Origin: Amycolatopsis nivea
GTDB taxonomy: Bacteria; Actinomycetota; Actinomycetes; Mycobacteriales; Pseudonocardiaceae
Assembly: GCF_004522235.1 (NCBI RefSeq)
Contig: NZ_SDLT01000020.1
Coordinates: 267 to 64,266 of the forward strand
DNA length: 64,000 nucleotides
Direction of reading: 5' to 3'
Below are positions 34,531 through 43,111 of this stretch, one piece after another; within the stretch, counting starts at the first letter, position 1, and each line of letters opens with the position of its first letter. The notes under the pieces are model-generated. The model was not told the origin of the DNA. It did not search any database and was given only the letters and a program-made list of their open reading frames with translations. Both the position numbers and the translations under genes were made by a program.

Positions 34531-35187
34531 ATGCCGCACGAGTCCGCACCCCGCTGGCACAGCTGCCTCACCCGTCTCGGCGGCGACCACCGCGTCGGCC
34601 ACGACGCCTGGGCCGACCTCGAAACGCGCTACACCGAACCGCGCCGCCGCTACCACGACCTCGCCCACGCCACCGCCGTCGCACACGACGCGGAGCAGCT
34701 AGCGGTCGACCTGCCCTTCCACGAACGCGCTGTCGTCGTACTCGCCGCGTGGGCACACGACGTGGTCTACGACGCCGTACCCGGCGAAGACGAGCAGCGC
34801 AGCGCGGAGTGGCTTCGCCGCTGGCTCACGCGCGCAGGGATTGCCGACGCACACATCGAGCGAGCCGAAGCCCTCGTCCTCGCCACCGCCGCCCACGAGG
34901 CCCCTGAAGGCGACTTAGCCGCAGCAGCCCTCCTCGACGCCGACCTAGCCATCCTCGGCGCATCGCCCGCTGTGTACGCCGCGTACGTGGACAACGTGCG
35001 CCAGGAGTACGCGCGCTATCCCGACGATGCCTGGGCAACCGGCCGCGCCGCGGTGCTGGAAAGCCTCCTCGCGCGGCCCGCGCTGTACCTCACCGAAAGC
35101 GCGCGCTCACGCTGGGAAGCCGCCGCGCGGCAGAATCTGCAGGCAGAGCTGACCCGATGCCGCAGCGTGCGCGGCGATCACAGATGA
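34531..35187 (+). CDS. HD-domain metal-dependent phosphohydrolase
   Basis: Protein of 218 residues with an HD-type metal site: RRYHDLAHA (first His), AAWAHDVVYD (HD pair) and a downstream Asp (DADLAILG). Family members hydrolyse phosphoesters of nucleotides or related compounds. ATG at 34531 follows AGGAG. Only 9 bases separate it from psuG, so it may be part of a pseudouridine or nucleoside-monophosphate breakdown unit; that link is inference. Confidence 0.83.
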   Translation: MPHESAPRWHSCLTRLGGDHRVGHDAWADLETRYTEPRRRYHDLAHATAVAHDAEQLAVDLPFHERAVVVLAAWAHDVVYDAVPGEDEQRSAEWLRRWLTRAGIADAHIERAEALVLATAAHEAPEGDLAAAALLDADLAILGASPAVYAAYVDNVRQEYARYPDDAWATGRAAVLESLLARPALYLTESARSRWEAAARQNLQAELTRCRSVRGDHR

Positions 35188-35196
35188 TGTCCGTTC

Positions 35197-36111
35197 GTGA
35201 CCACCCAGACCACTCCCCTGTTCGTCCACGAGGAAGTCGCCTCGGCGTTGCGTGACGGTCACCCCGTCGTCGCGCTCGAGAGCACGATCCTTTCGCACGG
35301 CCTCCCGTACGGACGGAACCTCGACGTCGGCCGCCGTATCGAGCAAACCGTACGAGACGGCGGCGCCGTTCCGGCCACCATCGCCGTACTGGACGGACGG
35401 CCGGTCATCGGCCTGTCCCCCGCCGAACTGGAGCGCGTCTGCGCCCCCGACGCCGGCCTGGACAAGCTGTCCCTGCGCGACCTCGGCCCCGCAGTCGGCC
35501 TCGGCCGCTCCGGCGCCACGACCGTCGCCGGCACCTCGGCGCTCGCCGCGGCAGCCGGGATCGGCGTCTTCGCCACCGGCGGCCTCGGCGGCGTGCACCT
35601 GGGCGCGGCACAGAGCTGGGACGTCTCGGCCGACCTCGGCGTCCTCGCCAAGGTGCCGACCGTGGTCGTGTGCTCCGGCGTGAAGTCCGTCCTGGACATC
35701 CCCGCGACCCTGGAAGTTTTGGAAACGAACTCGGTGCCCGTCCTCGGCTACCGCACCGACGACTTCCCCGCGTTCTACCTCCGCTCGTCCGGCCACCCCG
35801 TCGGCTGGCGCGTGGACGACCCGAAACAGGCCGCCGCGGTCATCTCCGCGCACCGCCGGTACGCGAATTCGGGCGTATTGTTGACAAACCCGATCCCGGA
35901 AGAGTCCGAAATGGACCGTGCGCTGCACGACCGCCTGCTGCGCGAGGGCCTGGCAAAACTGGCCGACGGCGACGTACACGGCGCGGACGTGACCCCCGTG
36001 CTGCTCGAACACTTCCACACCGCCAGCGAAGGCGTCAGCATCGACGCGAACGAGGCTTTGGTGCTGTCCAACGCCAAACTCGCGACCGAGGTGGCGGTGG
36101 CCCTGTCGTGA
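35197..36111 (+). CDS. psuG: Pseudouridine-5'-phosphate glycosidase
   Basis: Enzyme of 304 residues that splits pseudouridine 5'-phosphate to uracil and ribose 5-phosphate. PsuG marks are HPVVALESTILSHGLPYG, ATIAVLDG, FATGGLGGVHLGA, VVCSGVKSVLDI and the C-terminal ANEALVLSNAKLA. Start GTG at 35197 has a weak ribosome site, consistent with coupling to the HD gene. The stop overlaps the kinase start as GTGA, matching the usual psuG-psuK pairing. Confidence 0.93.
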   Translation: MTTQTTPLFVHEEVASALRDGHPVVALESTILSHGLPYGRNLDVGRRIEQTVRDGGAVPATIAVLDGRPVIGLSPAELERVCAPDAGLDKLSLRDLGPAVGLGRSGATTVAGTSALAAAAGIGVFATGGLGGVHLGAAQSWDVSADLGVLAKVPTVVVCSGVKSVLDIPATLEVLETNSVPVLGYRTDDFPAFYLRSSGHPVGWRVDDPKQAAAVISAHRRYANSGVLLTNPIPEESEMDRALHDRLLREGLAKLADGDVHGADVTPVLLEHFHTASEGVSIDANEALVLSNAKLATEVAVALS

Positions 36112-36977
36112 CCGGAATCGTAGTAGTCGGCGACGCGGGCCTAGACGTCGTCGCGCGACACGACCAGCCCCTCCCCCACGGCGGCGACGCCCGAGCAGCA
36201 ATCCGCTTCACCGGCGGCGGTGCCGGAGCGAACACCGCCCTGTGGCTGCGCTCCCTGGGCGCAGAAACCACCCTGATCGCCCGAATCGGCAACGACTCGG
36301 GCGGCCGCCTGATCCGAGCCGAGCTGGAAGCCGCAGGAGTCCGCTGCGCCTTCGCGACCGATCCGGAAGCCCCGACGTGCTGCGTAGTAGTCCTAGTAGA
36401 CGGCGAAGGCCAACGCAGCATGCTCGCCGACCGAGGCGCGAACAAACGCTTCGCCCCCGAAGACGTCACGCCCGAGGCCCTGGCCGGCTCCACCCACCTG
36501 CACCTGTCCGGCTATGTCCTGCTGGACCCGTCTTCCCGCCCCGCAGGCCTAGCCGCACTGGCCGCCGCGAAGAAAGCCGGGCTGACCACCTCCGTGGACC
36601 CCCAAGCAGCCGCCCACATCCACGACCCGTCAGCCTTCCTGGACGACGTACGCGGCACCGACCTGCTCATGCCGAACACCGAAGAACTAGTCGCCCTGAC
36701 CGGCTCCGCAGACCCCTCCTCGGCCACCGAACTGCTGAACACCGTAGGCGCAGTAGTAGTAACCGCAGGCCTGGACGGCGCAAGCTGGATCGACGCAACC
36801 GGCGTCTCCTCAGTCCCAGCAGTAGAAACAACCTGCGTGGACTCCACCGGCGCAGGCGACGCCTTCGACGCAGGCGTCCTCACCACCTGGCTAGCCGGAA
36901 AGTCCACAGTGGACGTACTACGCACAGGCACCCAACTAGGCGCACTGGCAGTAAGCCGAATCGGCCCGCAACCCTAA
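36108..36977 (+). CDS. psuK: PfkB-family kinase, probable pseudouridine kinase
   Basis: Ribokinase-type kinase of 289 residues with the N-terminal TGGGAGANTAL and the catalytic DSTGAGDAFDAG near the C-terminus. Adjacent and overlapped with psuG, so it most likely phosphorylates pseudouridine to feed the glycosidase. The 3' half uses unusually many TAG-containing frames and rarer codons (GTA, CTA), a slight composition shift from neighbours. The stop is followed by the repeat locus. Confidence 0.88.
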   Translation: MTGIVVVGDAGLDVVARHDQPLPHGGDARAAIRFTGGGAGANTALWLRSLGAETTLIARIGNDSGGRLIRAELEAAGVRCAFATDPEAPTCCVVVLVDGEGQRSMLADRGANKRFAPEDVTPEALAGSTHLHLSGYVLLDPSSRPAGLAALAAAKKAGLTTSVDPQAAAHIHDPSAFLDDVRGTDLLMPNTEELVALTGSADPSSATELLNTVGAVVVTAGLDGASWIDATGVSSVPAVETTCVDSTGAGDAFDAGVLTTWLAGKSTVDVLRTGTQLGALAVSRIGPQP

Positions 36978-36991
36978 AACAAAGGCCCGCG

Positions 36992-37140
36992 AGGGGACCC
37001 CTGACAGCCCCAGATTCCGTCAGGGCCCCCTCACGGCCCCACCCTCGCCGCCCGGGATGCGCCCCAATGTGGCATTGGGTGCGTCAAACGCACCGAACGC
37101 CACATTGGGTGCGTCACATGCGCCCAATGCCACATTGGGG
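36992..37140. repeat. Second repeat locus: TGAGGGG-type unit plus two 30-bp units
   Basis: A ~50-bp unit (36992-37042) is related to those at 24297-24409. Then CCCCAATGTGG leads into two 30-bp units (37073-37102 and 37103-37132) matching the 24451 array with GCGTCAAACGC in place of GCATCCCACGC, closed by CATTGGGG. Same order and flanks as the first locus but two units instead of five. Confidence 0.9.
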
Positions 37141-37154
37141 CGCTAGCCCCACCT

Positions 37155-37357
37155 GAGAACCGGCAGCCGACGCACCCAAACCAGCGAGGCACCCACACCA
37201 CCCCCGCACCCCGATACGAAGCTCATCTGCGGTCTGAGGGTGCTTGTCAAGGCATCTTTCCCGCCTTGACAAGCACCCTCAGACCGTCAGCACAATCAAG
37301 CTTCGGGGTGCCCCACGCAACCCTCAAAAGCAATGTCGCCGCCAGGCGACGAGCCGA
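37155..37357. repeat. Dispersed hairpin element, copy 2 (after DUF3099 gene)
   Basis: Perfect 23-bp stem (37230-37252 with 37264-37286), loop CATCTTTCCCG, the conserved tail and the terminal hairpin GTCGCC-GCCA-GGCGAC. The conserved sequence ends at 37357, directly against the TGA of the minus-strand DUF3099 gene (37358). Outer stem is TCTGAGG-type, paired by CCTCAGA, versus TTCGGGG/CCCCGAA in copy 1. Confidence 0.92.
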
Positions 37358-37714
37358 TCACCCGTCAATCACCCGATGCTTCCGCCCCTCAATCTGCCGA
37401 GCATCCCGCGCATACCGATTGACCTTCTCCGACTTCTTAGGCGGCCGGTCATTAGCGATCAGCACAGCGATCCAAGGCAACGGCACGGAAATCACCAAAA
37501 ACAAAATAGCCAGCCACCACGTGTGATAAGTCAGCCCGGCCAAAATAAGACAGGGAATCCGGCACACCATCATGATGACGTACTTCCGCTTCCGCGCCGC
37601 CAGCTGATCGTCCAGCGACGGCTCGGCCTCGGTGATCAACACAGGTTCGGGGCGGGGATCGGCTCCGTGGGGTGCGTTCACAGCACCACCTCCGTGTTCC
37701 ATCGTCTCACTCAC
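37358..37714 (-). CDS. DUF3099 membrane protein
   Basis: Protein of 118 residues with the DUF3099 signature PVLITEAEPSLDDQLAARKRKY followed by two membrane helices (about residues 48-64 and 67-87) and a basic tail. Conserved in actinobacteria, function unknown. GTG at 37714 overlaps the stop of the upstream peptidase gene (GTGA); an ATG at 37702 is an alternative. The dispersed hairpin element begins right at its stop. Confidence 0.87.
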   Translation of the reverse strand: MSETMEHGGGAVNAPHGADPRPEPVLITEAEPSLDDQLAARKRKYVIMMVCRIPCLILAGLTYHTWWLAILFLVISVPLPWIAVLIANDRPPKKSEKVNRYARDARQIEGRKHRVIDG

Positions 37715-39003
37715 CGGCCTTCCGCGACACCCGGGCGGGCAAACCGGGACAACGCGGCGACGACCAGCGTCTCGACCCCGGTCCGCAGTGTCGGGTGCAG
37801 CACCGGGGCGAACTTGGACGAGTGATTCGAGGGCACGTCGGTCTCGAACCGCCCCTCGGTCATCGCCGTGATCACCTGCTGCGCGTCGAACCCTCCGACC
37901 AGCCAGAACACCGACGGCACCCCGGCCGCCCGGCCGAATTCGCTGAAGTCCTCACTGCCGGTGACCAGCGGCGCGGGCATCGTCGCCTCCGCACCGAAGT
38001 GCCCGCGAAACACCTCAGTCAACTCGTCCGACGCGGCAGTGTCGTTCGCCGTGACCGGATAGGACGCGACGACCTCCACCGTCGGCGGCTGAGGGGCCCC
38101 CGCGGCCGCGGCTTCACCGTTCACGATCCGCTCGATCGCCTTGCGCAGCCGCACCAACACGGCGTCGTCGAAGGCACGGGTATTGACCTCGAGCACGGCA
38201 TGGTCAGCAATCACGTTCGCTGCGGTCCCGACATGCATCGAGCCGACAGTCACCACGGCAGGCTCAGTCGCCGCGATCTCGCGCGACACGATCGTCTGCA
38301 GCTTGAGCACCACGGACGCCGCCAGCACCGCCGGATCGACTGTGGTTTCCGGCCGCGACCCGTGCCCGCCGCGACCGTGCAGGGTGATCCGCAAGGTGTC
38401 GGTCGCCGCCATGATCACGCCCGGCCGGGTCAGCACCCACCCGGCCGGACCAGGCACGATGTGCTGCCCGAAGACCACGTCGGGACGGCCGACCCGGTCG
38501 AAGAGACCGTCGCGGACCATTCCGGCAGCCCCGTCCCCGGCCTCTTCCCCAGGCTGGAACAGCGCGAGCAGCGTGCCGGACCACTCGTCCCGCGAAGCCG
38601 CGAGAAGATGCGCGGCACCGGAGAGCCACGTCGCGTGCATGTCGTGCCCGCAGGCGTGCATCAGCGGCACTTCGCGACCCTCGGAGTCGACGCCGCGCGC
38701 AGTGCTCGCGTACGAGAGCCCCGTCTGCTCCTCGACCGGCAACGCGTCGATGTCCGCACGAAGCAGCACAGTCGGTCCTTCGCCGTTGCGCAGGACGCCG
38801 ACTACACCGGTGCGACCGATGCCGGTGTGCACCTCGAAGCCGTCTTCAGTCAGCCGTCGGGCCAGCTCGGCTGCCGTGCGGGTTTCGGTGAACGCCAGCT
38901 CGGGATGACGGTGCAGATCGACGTACAGCGCTTCAAGCTCCGGCAGTGCCGCTTCAAGCGGAGCCAGGACACGCTCGGTGGTCTCGGTGGTCACGATGCT
39001 CAT
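37711..39003 (-). CDS. M20-family amidohydrolase/peptidase
   Basis: Zinc hydrolase of 430 residues, of the IAA-amino-acid hydrolase/hippuricase type. Metal and catalytic motifs: LHRHPELAFTE, RADIDALPVEE, HACGHDMHATW, FQPGEEAGDGA, and the dimerisation segment with GRGGHGSRPE. Near the end VTGSEDFSEF provides another metal ligand. Likely deacylates N-acyl amino acids or similar amides. ATG at 39003 lies only 19 bases from the divergent methyltransferase start; neither has a clear ribosome site. Confidence 0.88.
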   Translation of the reverse strand: MSIVTTETTERVLAPLEAALPELEALYVDLHRHPELAFTETRTAAELARRLTEDGFEVHTGIGRTGVVGVLRNGEGPTVLLRADIDALPVEEQTGLSYASTARGVDSEGREVPLMHACGHDMHATWLSGAAHLLAASRDEWSGTLLALFQPGEEAGDGAAGMVRDGLFDRVGRPDVVFGQHIVPGPAGWVLTRPGVIMAATDTLRITLHGRGGHGSRPETTVDPAVLAASVVLKLQTIVSREIAATEPAVVTVGSMHVGTAANVIADHAVLEVNTRAFDDAVLVRLRKAIERIVNGEAAAAGAPQPPTVEVVASYPVTANDTAASDELTEVFRGHFGAEATMPAPLVTGSEDFSEFGRAAGVPSVFWLVGGFDAQQVITAMTEGRFETDVPSNHSSKFAPVLHPTLRTGVETLVVAALSRFARPGVAEGR

Positions 39004-39022
39004 CGTGGCAGGCTTACCCACC

Positions 39023-40528
39023 GTGAGCACGAACACGCCTCTTCCTGACCTTTCCGACGACGTCTGCGCGCGGCTGCGCGAAGCGTTCCGACGCACCGGC
39101 TACGACGCTGACGGCGTCGTCGACGCGCTCGGCGGCGCAGCGCACACGGCGCTCGGCCGCGGCGAGCCCGAACCAGCCCGCCGCGCGAGCCTCGACGCCG
39201 GCGACCTCGGCGTCTTCATCCGGCTGTTCCTGCTCGGGCTCGCCGAGCCGGAGAAGGCCGTCTCGTCGGCGTTCGCCCCGCTCAGCGCGGACGAGGCGGT
39301 GGCCGCGGGCATCCTGCGGACGGCCGGGGACGAGTTCCGCGCCGCGCTCGACATCCGCCCGCACGGCGACGAGGACGGTTCGTGGTGGGTCGTCTCCGAC
39401 CTCGACGCCGACATGCTCGGCCACGTCGTGCCCGAGGACCACGTGCTCGGCGTCGGGCACGCGTCGCTGAGCCTGATCCGCGCGACCAGCCGCCGCCCCG
39501 TCGGCACCCTGCTCGACCTGGGCACCGGCAACGGCGTCCAAGCGCTGCACGCGACCCGGCACGCGCAGCGAGTCACCGCGACCGACGTGTCGGCCCGCGC
39601 GCTCGCGCTGGCCGCGGGCACGTTCCGGCTGAACGAGCTTGACGTCGAACTGCTGCGCGGCGAATGGTTCGCGCCCGTCGCGCGCCGCCGCTTCGACCAG
39701 ATCGTGTGCAATCCGCCATTCGTGGTCGGTCCGCCGCGCGTCGACTACACGTACCGCGACTCCGGCTTGGCCGGCGACGACGCGAGCGCGCTGGTCGTCC
39801 GTCAGCTGCCGAGCTTCCTCAACGACGGCGGCACGGGTCAGCTCCTCGCGTCGTGGCTGCACCGTCGCGGCGAAGACTGGGGCGACCGCGTCGCGCGCTG
39901 GCTGCCGCCTGAGACCGACGCCTGGTTCGTACAGCGCGACGTCGCCGACCCCGGGCTGTACGTCGGCACCTGGCTTCGCGACGAAGGCATCGACCCACGC
40001 TCACCCGAAGGCCGCGCGAAAGCCGCCGCGTGGCTCGACTGGTTCACCGAAAACGACGTACAGGGCATCGGATTCGGCTTTGTGACGCTGCGGCGCGCGA
40101 ACGGTCAGACGCCGACTGTTGTCTGCGAAGATCTGCGACAGGCTTACGACGACCCGCTGGGCCCCGAAGCAGCGAACTGGCTCGACCGCGTCGAGTGGCT
40201 GCGTACGCACGGCGACAATGTGTTGGACGTAGCGTTTCGGGTACCCGAGACAGTGCTGCTCGAACGCGTCGACTCTCCCGGAGATGAGGGCTGGGAAACA
40301 ACCGTGCGGCGGTTGCATCGCACCGACGGACCCGGTTGGCAGCACGAGGTCGACGAACTCACCACGCGCCTTCTCGCGGGTTGCCGCGGCGCGTTGCCGC
40401 TGTCGGATCTGCTGGACCTGCTGTCCGCCGCGCAGGGCCTCGATTCGGCCGAACTGACCGCCGCCGCTTTGCCGATCGTCCGCGAACTTGTGCGGCACGG
40501 CATGCTCGTGCCGGGTTCGCCGCGGTGA
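39023..40528 (+). CDS. Class I SAM-dependent methyltransferase (PrmC/HemK-like, DUF7059 N-terminus)
   Basis: Protein of 501 residues. A helical N-terminal domain (about 1-150) precedes a SAM-binding core with motif I LLDLGTGNG (163-171) and the NPPF motif (230-233) that marks N-methylation of Gln/Asn/Ade. A long C-terminal domain follows. Actinobacterial proteins of this layout are annotated with DUF7059/DUF7782. Likely methylates a protein side chain or nucleic-acid base. GTG at 39023; stop overlaps dtd (GTGA). Confidence 0.85.
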   Translation: MSTNTPLPDLSDDVCARLREAFRRTGYDADGVVDALGGAAHTALGRGEPEPARRASLDAGDLGVFIRLFLLGLAEPEKAVSSAFAPLSADEAVAAGILRTAGDEFRAALDIRPHGDEDGSWWVVSDLDADMLGHVVPEDHVLGVGHASLSLIRATSRRPVGTLLDLGTGNGVQALHATRHAQRVTATDVSARALALAAGTFRLNELDVELLRGEWFAPVARRRFDQIVCNPPFVVGPPRVDYTYRDSGLAGDDASALVVRQLPSFLNDGGTGQLLASWLHRRGEDWGDRVARWLPPETDAWFVQRDVADPGLYVGTWLRDEGIDPRSPEGRAKAAAWLDWFTENDVQGIGFGFVTLRRANGQTPTVVCEDLRQAYDDPLGPEAANWLDRVEWLRTHGDNVLDVAFRVPETVLLERVDSPGDEGWETTVRRLHRTDGPGWQHEVDELTTRLLAGCRGALPLSDLLDLLSAAQGLDSAELTAAALPIVRELVRHGMLVPGSPR

Positions 40529-40950
40529 GGGCGGTGGCGGCGCGGGTCACCCGCGCGAGCGTGACCGTCGCGGGGGAGATTGCCGGAGAGATCAAGGAAC
40601 CCGGACTGCTCGTGCTGCTGGGCGTGCACCGGGACGACGATCCCGGGAAAGCCGAAACGATGGCCCGCAAACTGCACGAGCTCCGGTTGCTGCGCGACGA
40701 GGAATCGTGCGCGACGACCGGCGCGCCGCTGCTCGTGGTGTCGCAGTTCACGCTCTACGGCGACACCCGCAAGGGCCGCCGCCCGTCGTGGACCGCCGCC
40801 GCCCGGCCGGAAATCGCCGAACCCCTGGTGGACGCCGTGGTCGCGGAACTGCGCGGCCGCGGCGCGACCGTCTCGACCGGACGGTTCGGCGCGGAGATGG
40901 CGGTGGAAAGCGTGAACGACGGCCCGTTCACCGTTCTCGTTGAGGTCTAG
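40525..40950 (+). CDS. dtd: D-aminoacyl-tRNA deacylase
   Basis: Protein of 141 residues that removes D-amino acids (and glycine) mischarged on tRNA. Both active-site motifs are clear: SQFTLYGDTRKGRRPSW (73-89) and the Gly-cisPro segment VNDGPFTVL (130-138). GTG at 40525 overlaps the methyltransferase stop. Cytosolic quality control of translation. The coupling to a HemK-like methyltransferase suggests a shared translation-related setting. Confidence 0.93.
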   Translation: MRAVAARVTRASVTVAGEIAGEIKEPGLLVLLGVHRDDDPGKAETMARKLHELRLLRDEESCATTGAPLLVVSQFTLYGDTRKGRRPSWTAAARPEIAEPLVDAVVAELRGRGATVSTGRFGAEMAVESVNDGPFTVLVEV

Positions 40951-41094
40951 ACCACATTGGAGAAGGCCGCGTAACATCGAAGGCACGGAGCGCGATTCGA
41001 GCGCATTCCCCGGAGCGCAGCGGTTCTCAGCAAAACCTCAGTTTTGGTGGAGCAACCGCGAGGCGGGTACGCCCGTCCTCATTTCAGCGAGCCG

Positions 41095-41120
41095 GGAACG
41101 TTTCACCTACCCGGAGCGTT
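41095..41120 (+). promoter_or_regulatory. SigH/SigR-type (ECF) promoter of sigB
   Basis: GGAAC at 41095-41099, exactly 18 bases, then GTT at 41118-41120: the consensus of oxidative/heat-stress ECF sigmas SigR (Streptomyces) and SigH/SigE (mycobacteria). It ends 107 bases before the sigB ATG. M. tuberculosis sigB is driven from a promoter of this type, which supports the call. Confidence 0.85.
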
Positions 41121-41227
41121 GAGACCAGTGTCCAGCCAAGCCGGCTGGGCCCGCGGACACGGGATTCCACAGGCCCCGTCCCGCAGGCGCCGGCGAGACA
41201 CGTTCAGCCCGTGACCGGGGAGGCAGA

Positions 41228-42259
41228 ATGTCAGTCCAGACTCTCGAACGCGAAGCGCGCGGGATTCGCGAGCGCGGGATTCCAGCACAGCAGACCGAGG
41301 AGCGGGTGAGCGTGGGGGCGCTCACCGACGCCGACCTCGACGCCCAGAGCCCCGCCGCCGACCTGGTGCGCGTGTACCTGAACGGCATCGGCAAGACCGC
41401 GCTGCTCACCGCGGCCGACGAGGTCGAGCTGGCGAAGCGGATCGAAGCCGGGGTCTTCGCCCAGCACATGCTCGACACCGCCGAGGGCCTCACGCCGCAG
41501 CGCCGCAAGGAACTGCGCGCGCTGGTCCGCGACGGCCACGTCGCGAAGAACCACCTGCTGGAGGCCAACCTCCGGCTCGTGGTGTCGCTCGCGAAGCGCT
41601 ACACCGGACGGGGCATGCCGCTGCTCGACCTGATCCAGGAGGGGAACCTGGGCCTGATCCGCGCGGTGGAGAAGTTCGACTACTCCAAGGGGTTCAAGTT
41701 CTCCACGTACGCCACGTGGTGGATCCGCCAGGCCATCACCCGAGGCATGGCGGACCAGGGCCGCACCATCCGGCTGCCGGTCCACCTGGTCGAACAGGTG
41801 AACAAGCTGGCCCGGATCCGCCGCGACCTGCACCAGCAGCTGGGCCGCGACGCGACGCACGAGGAACTGAGCGCCGAATCGGGCATTCCGGTGCACAAGA
41901 TCTCGGACCTGCTCGACCAGTCGCGCGACCCGGTGAGCCTCGACATGCCGGTGGGCACCGAGGAAGACGCCCCGCTGGGCGACTTCATCGAAGACTCGGA
42001 GGCGACCGACGCCGAGAGCGCCGTGATCTCCGGCCTGCTGCAAGACGACCTCCGTCGGGTTTTGGCCACGCTGGACGACCGCGAACAGCACGTCATCCGC
42101 CTGCGCTACGGCCTCGACGACGGCCAGCCGCGCACGCTCGACCAGATCGGCAAGCACTTCGGCCTGTCGCGCGAACGCGTGCGGCAGATCGAACGCGAGG
42201 TCATGGCGAAGCTGCGCCAGGGCGAGCGCGCCGACCGGCTGCGGGCGTACGCCAGCTGA
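41228..42259 (+). CDS. sigB: Principal-like sigma factor SigB
   Basis: Group 2 sigma-70 factor of 343 residues. It shares regions 1.2 to 4 with SigA (DLVRVYLNGIGKTALLTAADEVELAKRIEAG; FKFSTYATWWIRQAITR; final LRAYAS) but lacks the long basic/acidic N-terminus. ATG at 41228 follows GGGGAGG. The ECF-type promoter upstream indicates induction by redox or heat stress, linking it to a regulatory cascade as in mycobacteria. Expected to direct a stress or stationary-phase subset of promoters resembling SigA sites. Confidence 0.93.
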   Translation: MSVQTLEREARGIRERGIPAQQTEERVSVGALTDADLDAQSPAADLVRVYLNGIGKTALLTAADEVELAKRIEAGVFAQHMLDTAEGLTPQRRKELRALVRDGHVAKNHLLEANLRLVVSLAKRYTGRGMPLLDLIQEGNLGLIRAVEKFDYSKGFKFSTYATWWIRQAITRGMADQGRTIRLPVHLVEQVNKLARIRRDLHQQLGRDATHEELSAESGIPVHKISDLLDQSRDPVSLDMPVGTEEDAPLGDFIEDSEATDAESAVISGLLQDDLRRVLATLDDREQHVIRLRYGLDDGQPRTLDQIGKHFGLSRERVRQIEREVMAKLRQGERADRLRAYAS

Positions 42260-42267
42260 GTTTTCTT

Positions 42268-42317
42268 CCCTCTCCGGACCCGGGGTTTCGGGCTCGGGTT
42301 CCGGGTTCCGGGGAGGG
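42268..42317 (+). terminator. Probable terminator hairpin after sigB
   Basis: Left arm CCCTCTCCGGACCCGG (42268-42283) pairs with CCGGGTTCCGGGGAGGG (42301-42317) with one mismatch and one bulge. No T tract. Position 8 bases after the sigB stop fits termination. Confidence 0.65.
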
Positions 42318-42851
42318 CGGAGAAGCCGGTCAGCGAGCATTCGGGCTGGCGCGGCGGACTGACCGGGCGCGGGGTCCGGTGAGCCCGGCCGCGGCAAGCA
42401 CGCGGACAGGCACGGTCAGGGTTTTCCGTGGGGACCGGGTGGGGCCCGGTCAGGCGGGACGGGGACTCTTCGACCACAGATTGTTTCGATGGGCAGCGGT
42501 TCGTGCCGCTGGTTGCGCAAGACCCTCGGTTCGGCTTTCGGACCGGGGGTTTTGTCGTGCCCAGCCCCGATTTCCCCCGCCTGCCGCCCTGACCGCTGCC
42601 CCGCCGAGGGCAACGTCGAATTGCCGACAAATCGCCTCATCAACACCACCAGCCCCACCAGCCACTTGAGCCTCACCAGCCACTTAAGCCCCTTCTGAGC
42701 GCACCCTCCACCTTCCGTGCCCCGTTTCCTCCCCTTGACCCGATTCGTCCTGACACCCACCGCAACCCCGTCACCACTCCGCGCACCCGTTCGTGGAATT
42801 CGCGTCTCGTTCGCGTTTGGCGGTTCTGGGCAGTGGGTAGCAAGCGTTCGC

Positions 42852-42894
42852 GACCCCCGCTGTGCGGCGTCCGGTCAACGCGCCGGCGGGGGTC
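42852..42894 (+). other. Hairpin upstream of fumarase gene
   Basis: Perfect 9-bp arms GACCCCCGC (42852-42860) and GCGGGGGTC (42886-42894), continued inside by CGGCG/CGCCG (42865-42869 with 42881-42885) around an 11-base loop. It ends 217 bases before the fumarase start. Could be a leader RNA structure or a DNA-binding site. Confidence 0.5.
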
Positions 42895-43111
42895 CCGTTG
42901 GTCACGCGGGGCGGGTGTGTGCGCATCCGGTCCGCTTTCCCCGGGAGGTCGGGTCCGTCGGGGTGGGCCCGGCCTCCCGACCATGCCTGCCCGAAACCCG
43001 CGGGAAGCACCGCTGGCGTGCGCTATCCCACAGCGTCCCCGCGCCCGTGCGACCGGGCGGAACCCGCTGAGTACCGTGAGCCAATCCCGATCAGGGCAAA
43101 GGAGCCTCGCT

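Larger units (their letters stand above)
42260..43111. other. Long intergenic region between sigB and fumarase
   Basis: About 850 bases. Right after sigB lies an imperfect long hairpin (42268-42317). An 18-bp direct repeat CACCAGCCACTTGAGCCT is near 42655-42690. A second strong hairpin is at 42852-42894. Open frames here (for example on the minus strand 42416-42760) are basic, low-complexity and lack ribosome sites, so I reject them. The fumarase promoter should be in the last 300 bases but I cannot place it. Confidence 0.5.

Noticed and set aside
42416..42760. Minus-strand frame between sigB and the fumarase gene
   Set aside because: Basic low-complexity product, no ribosome site, spans a direct repeat; not convincing as a gene.
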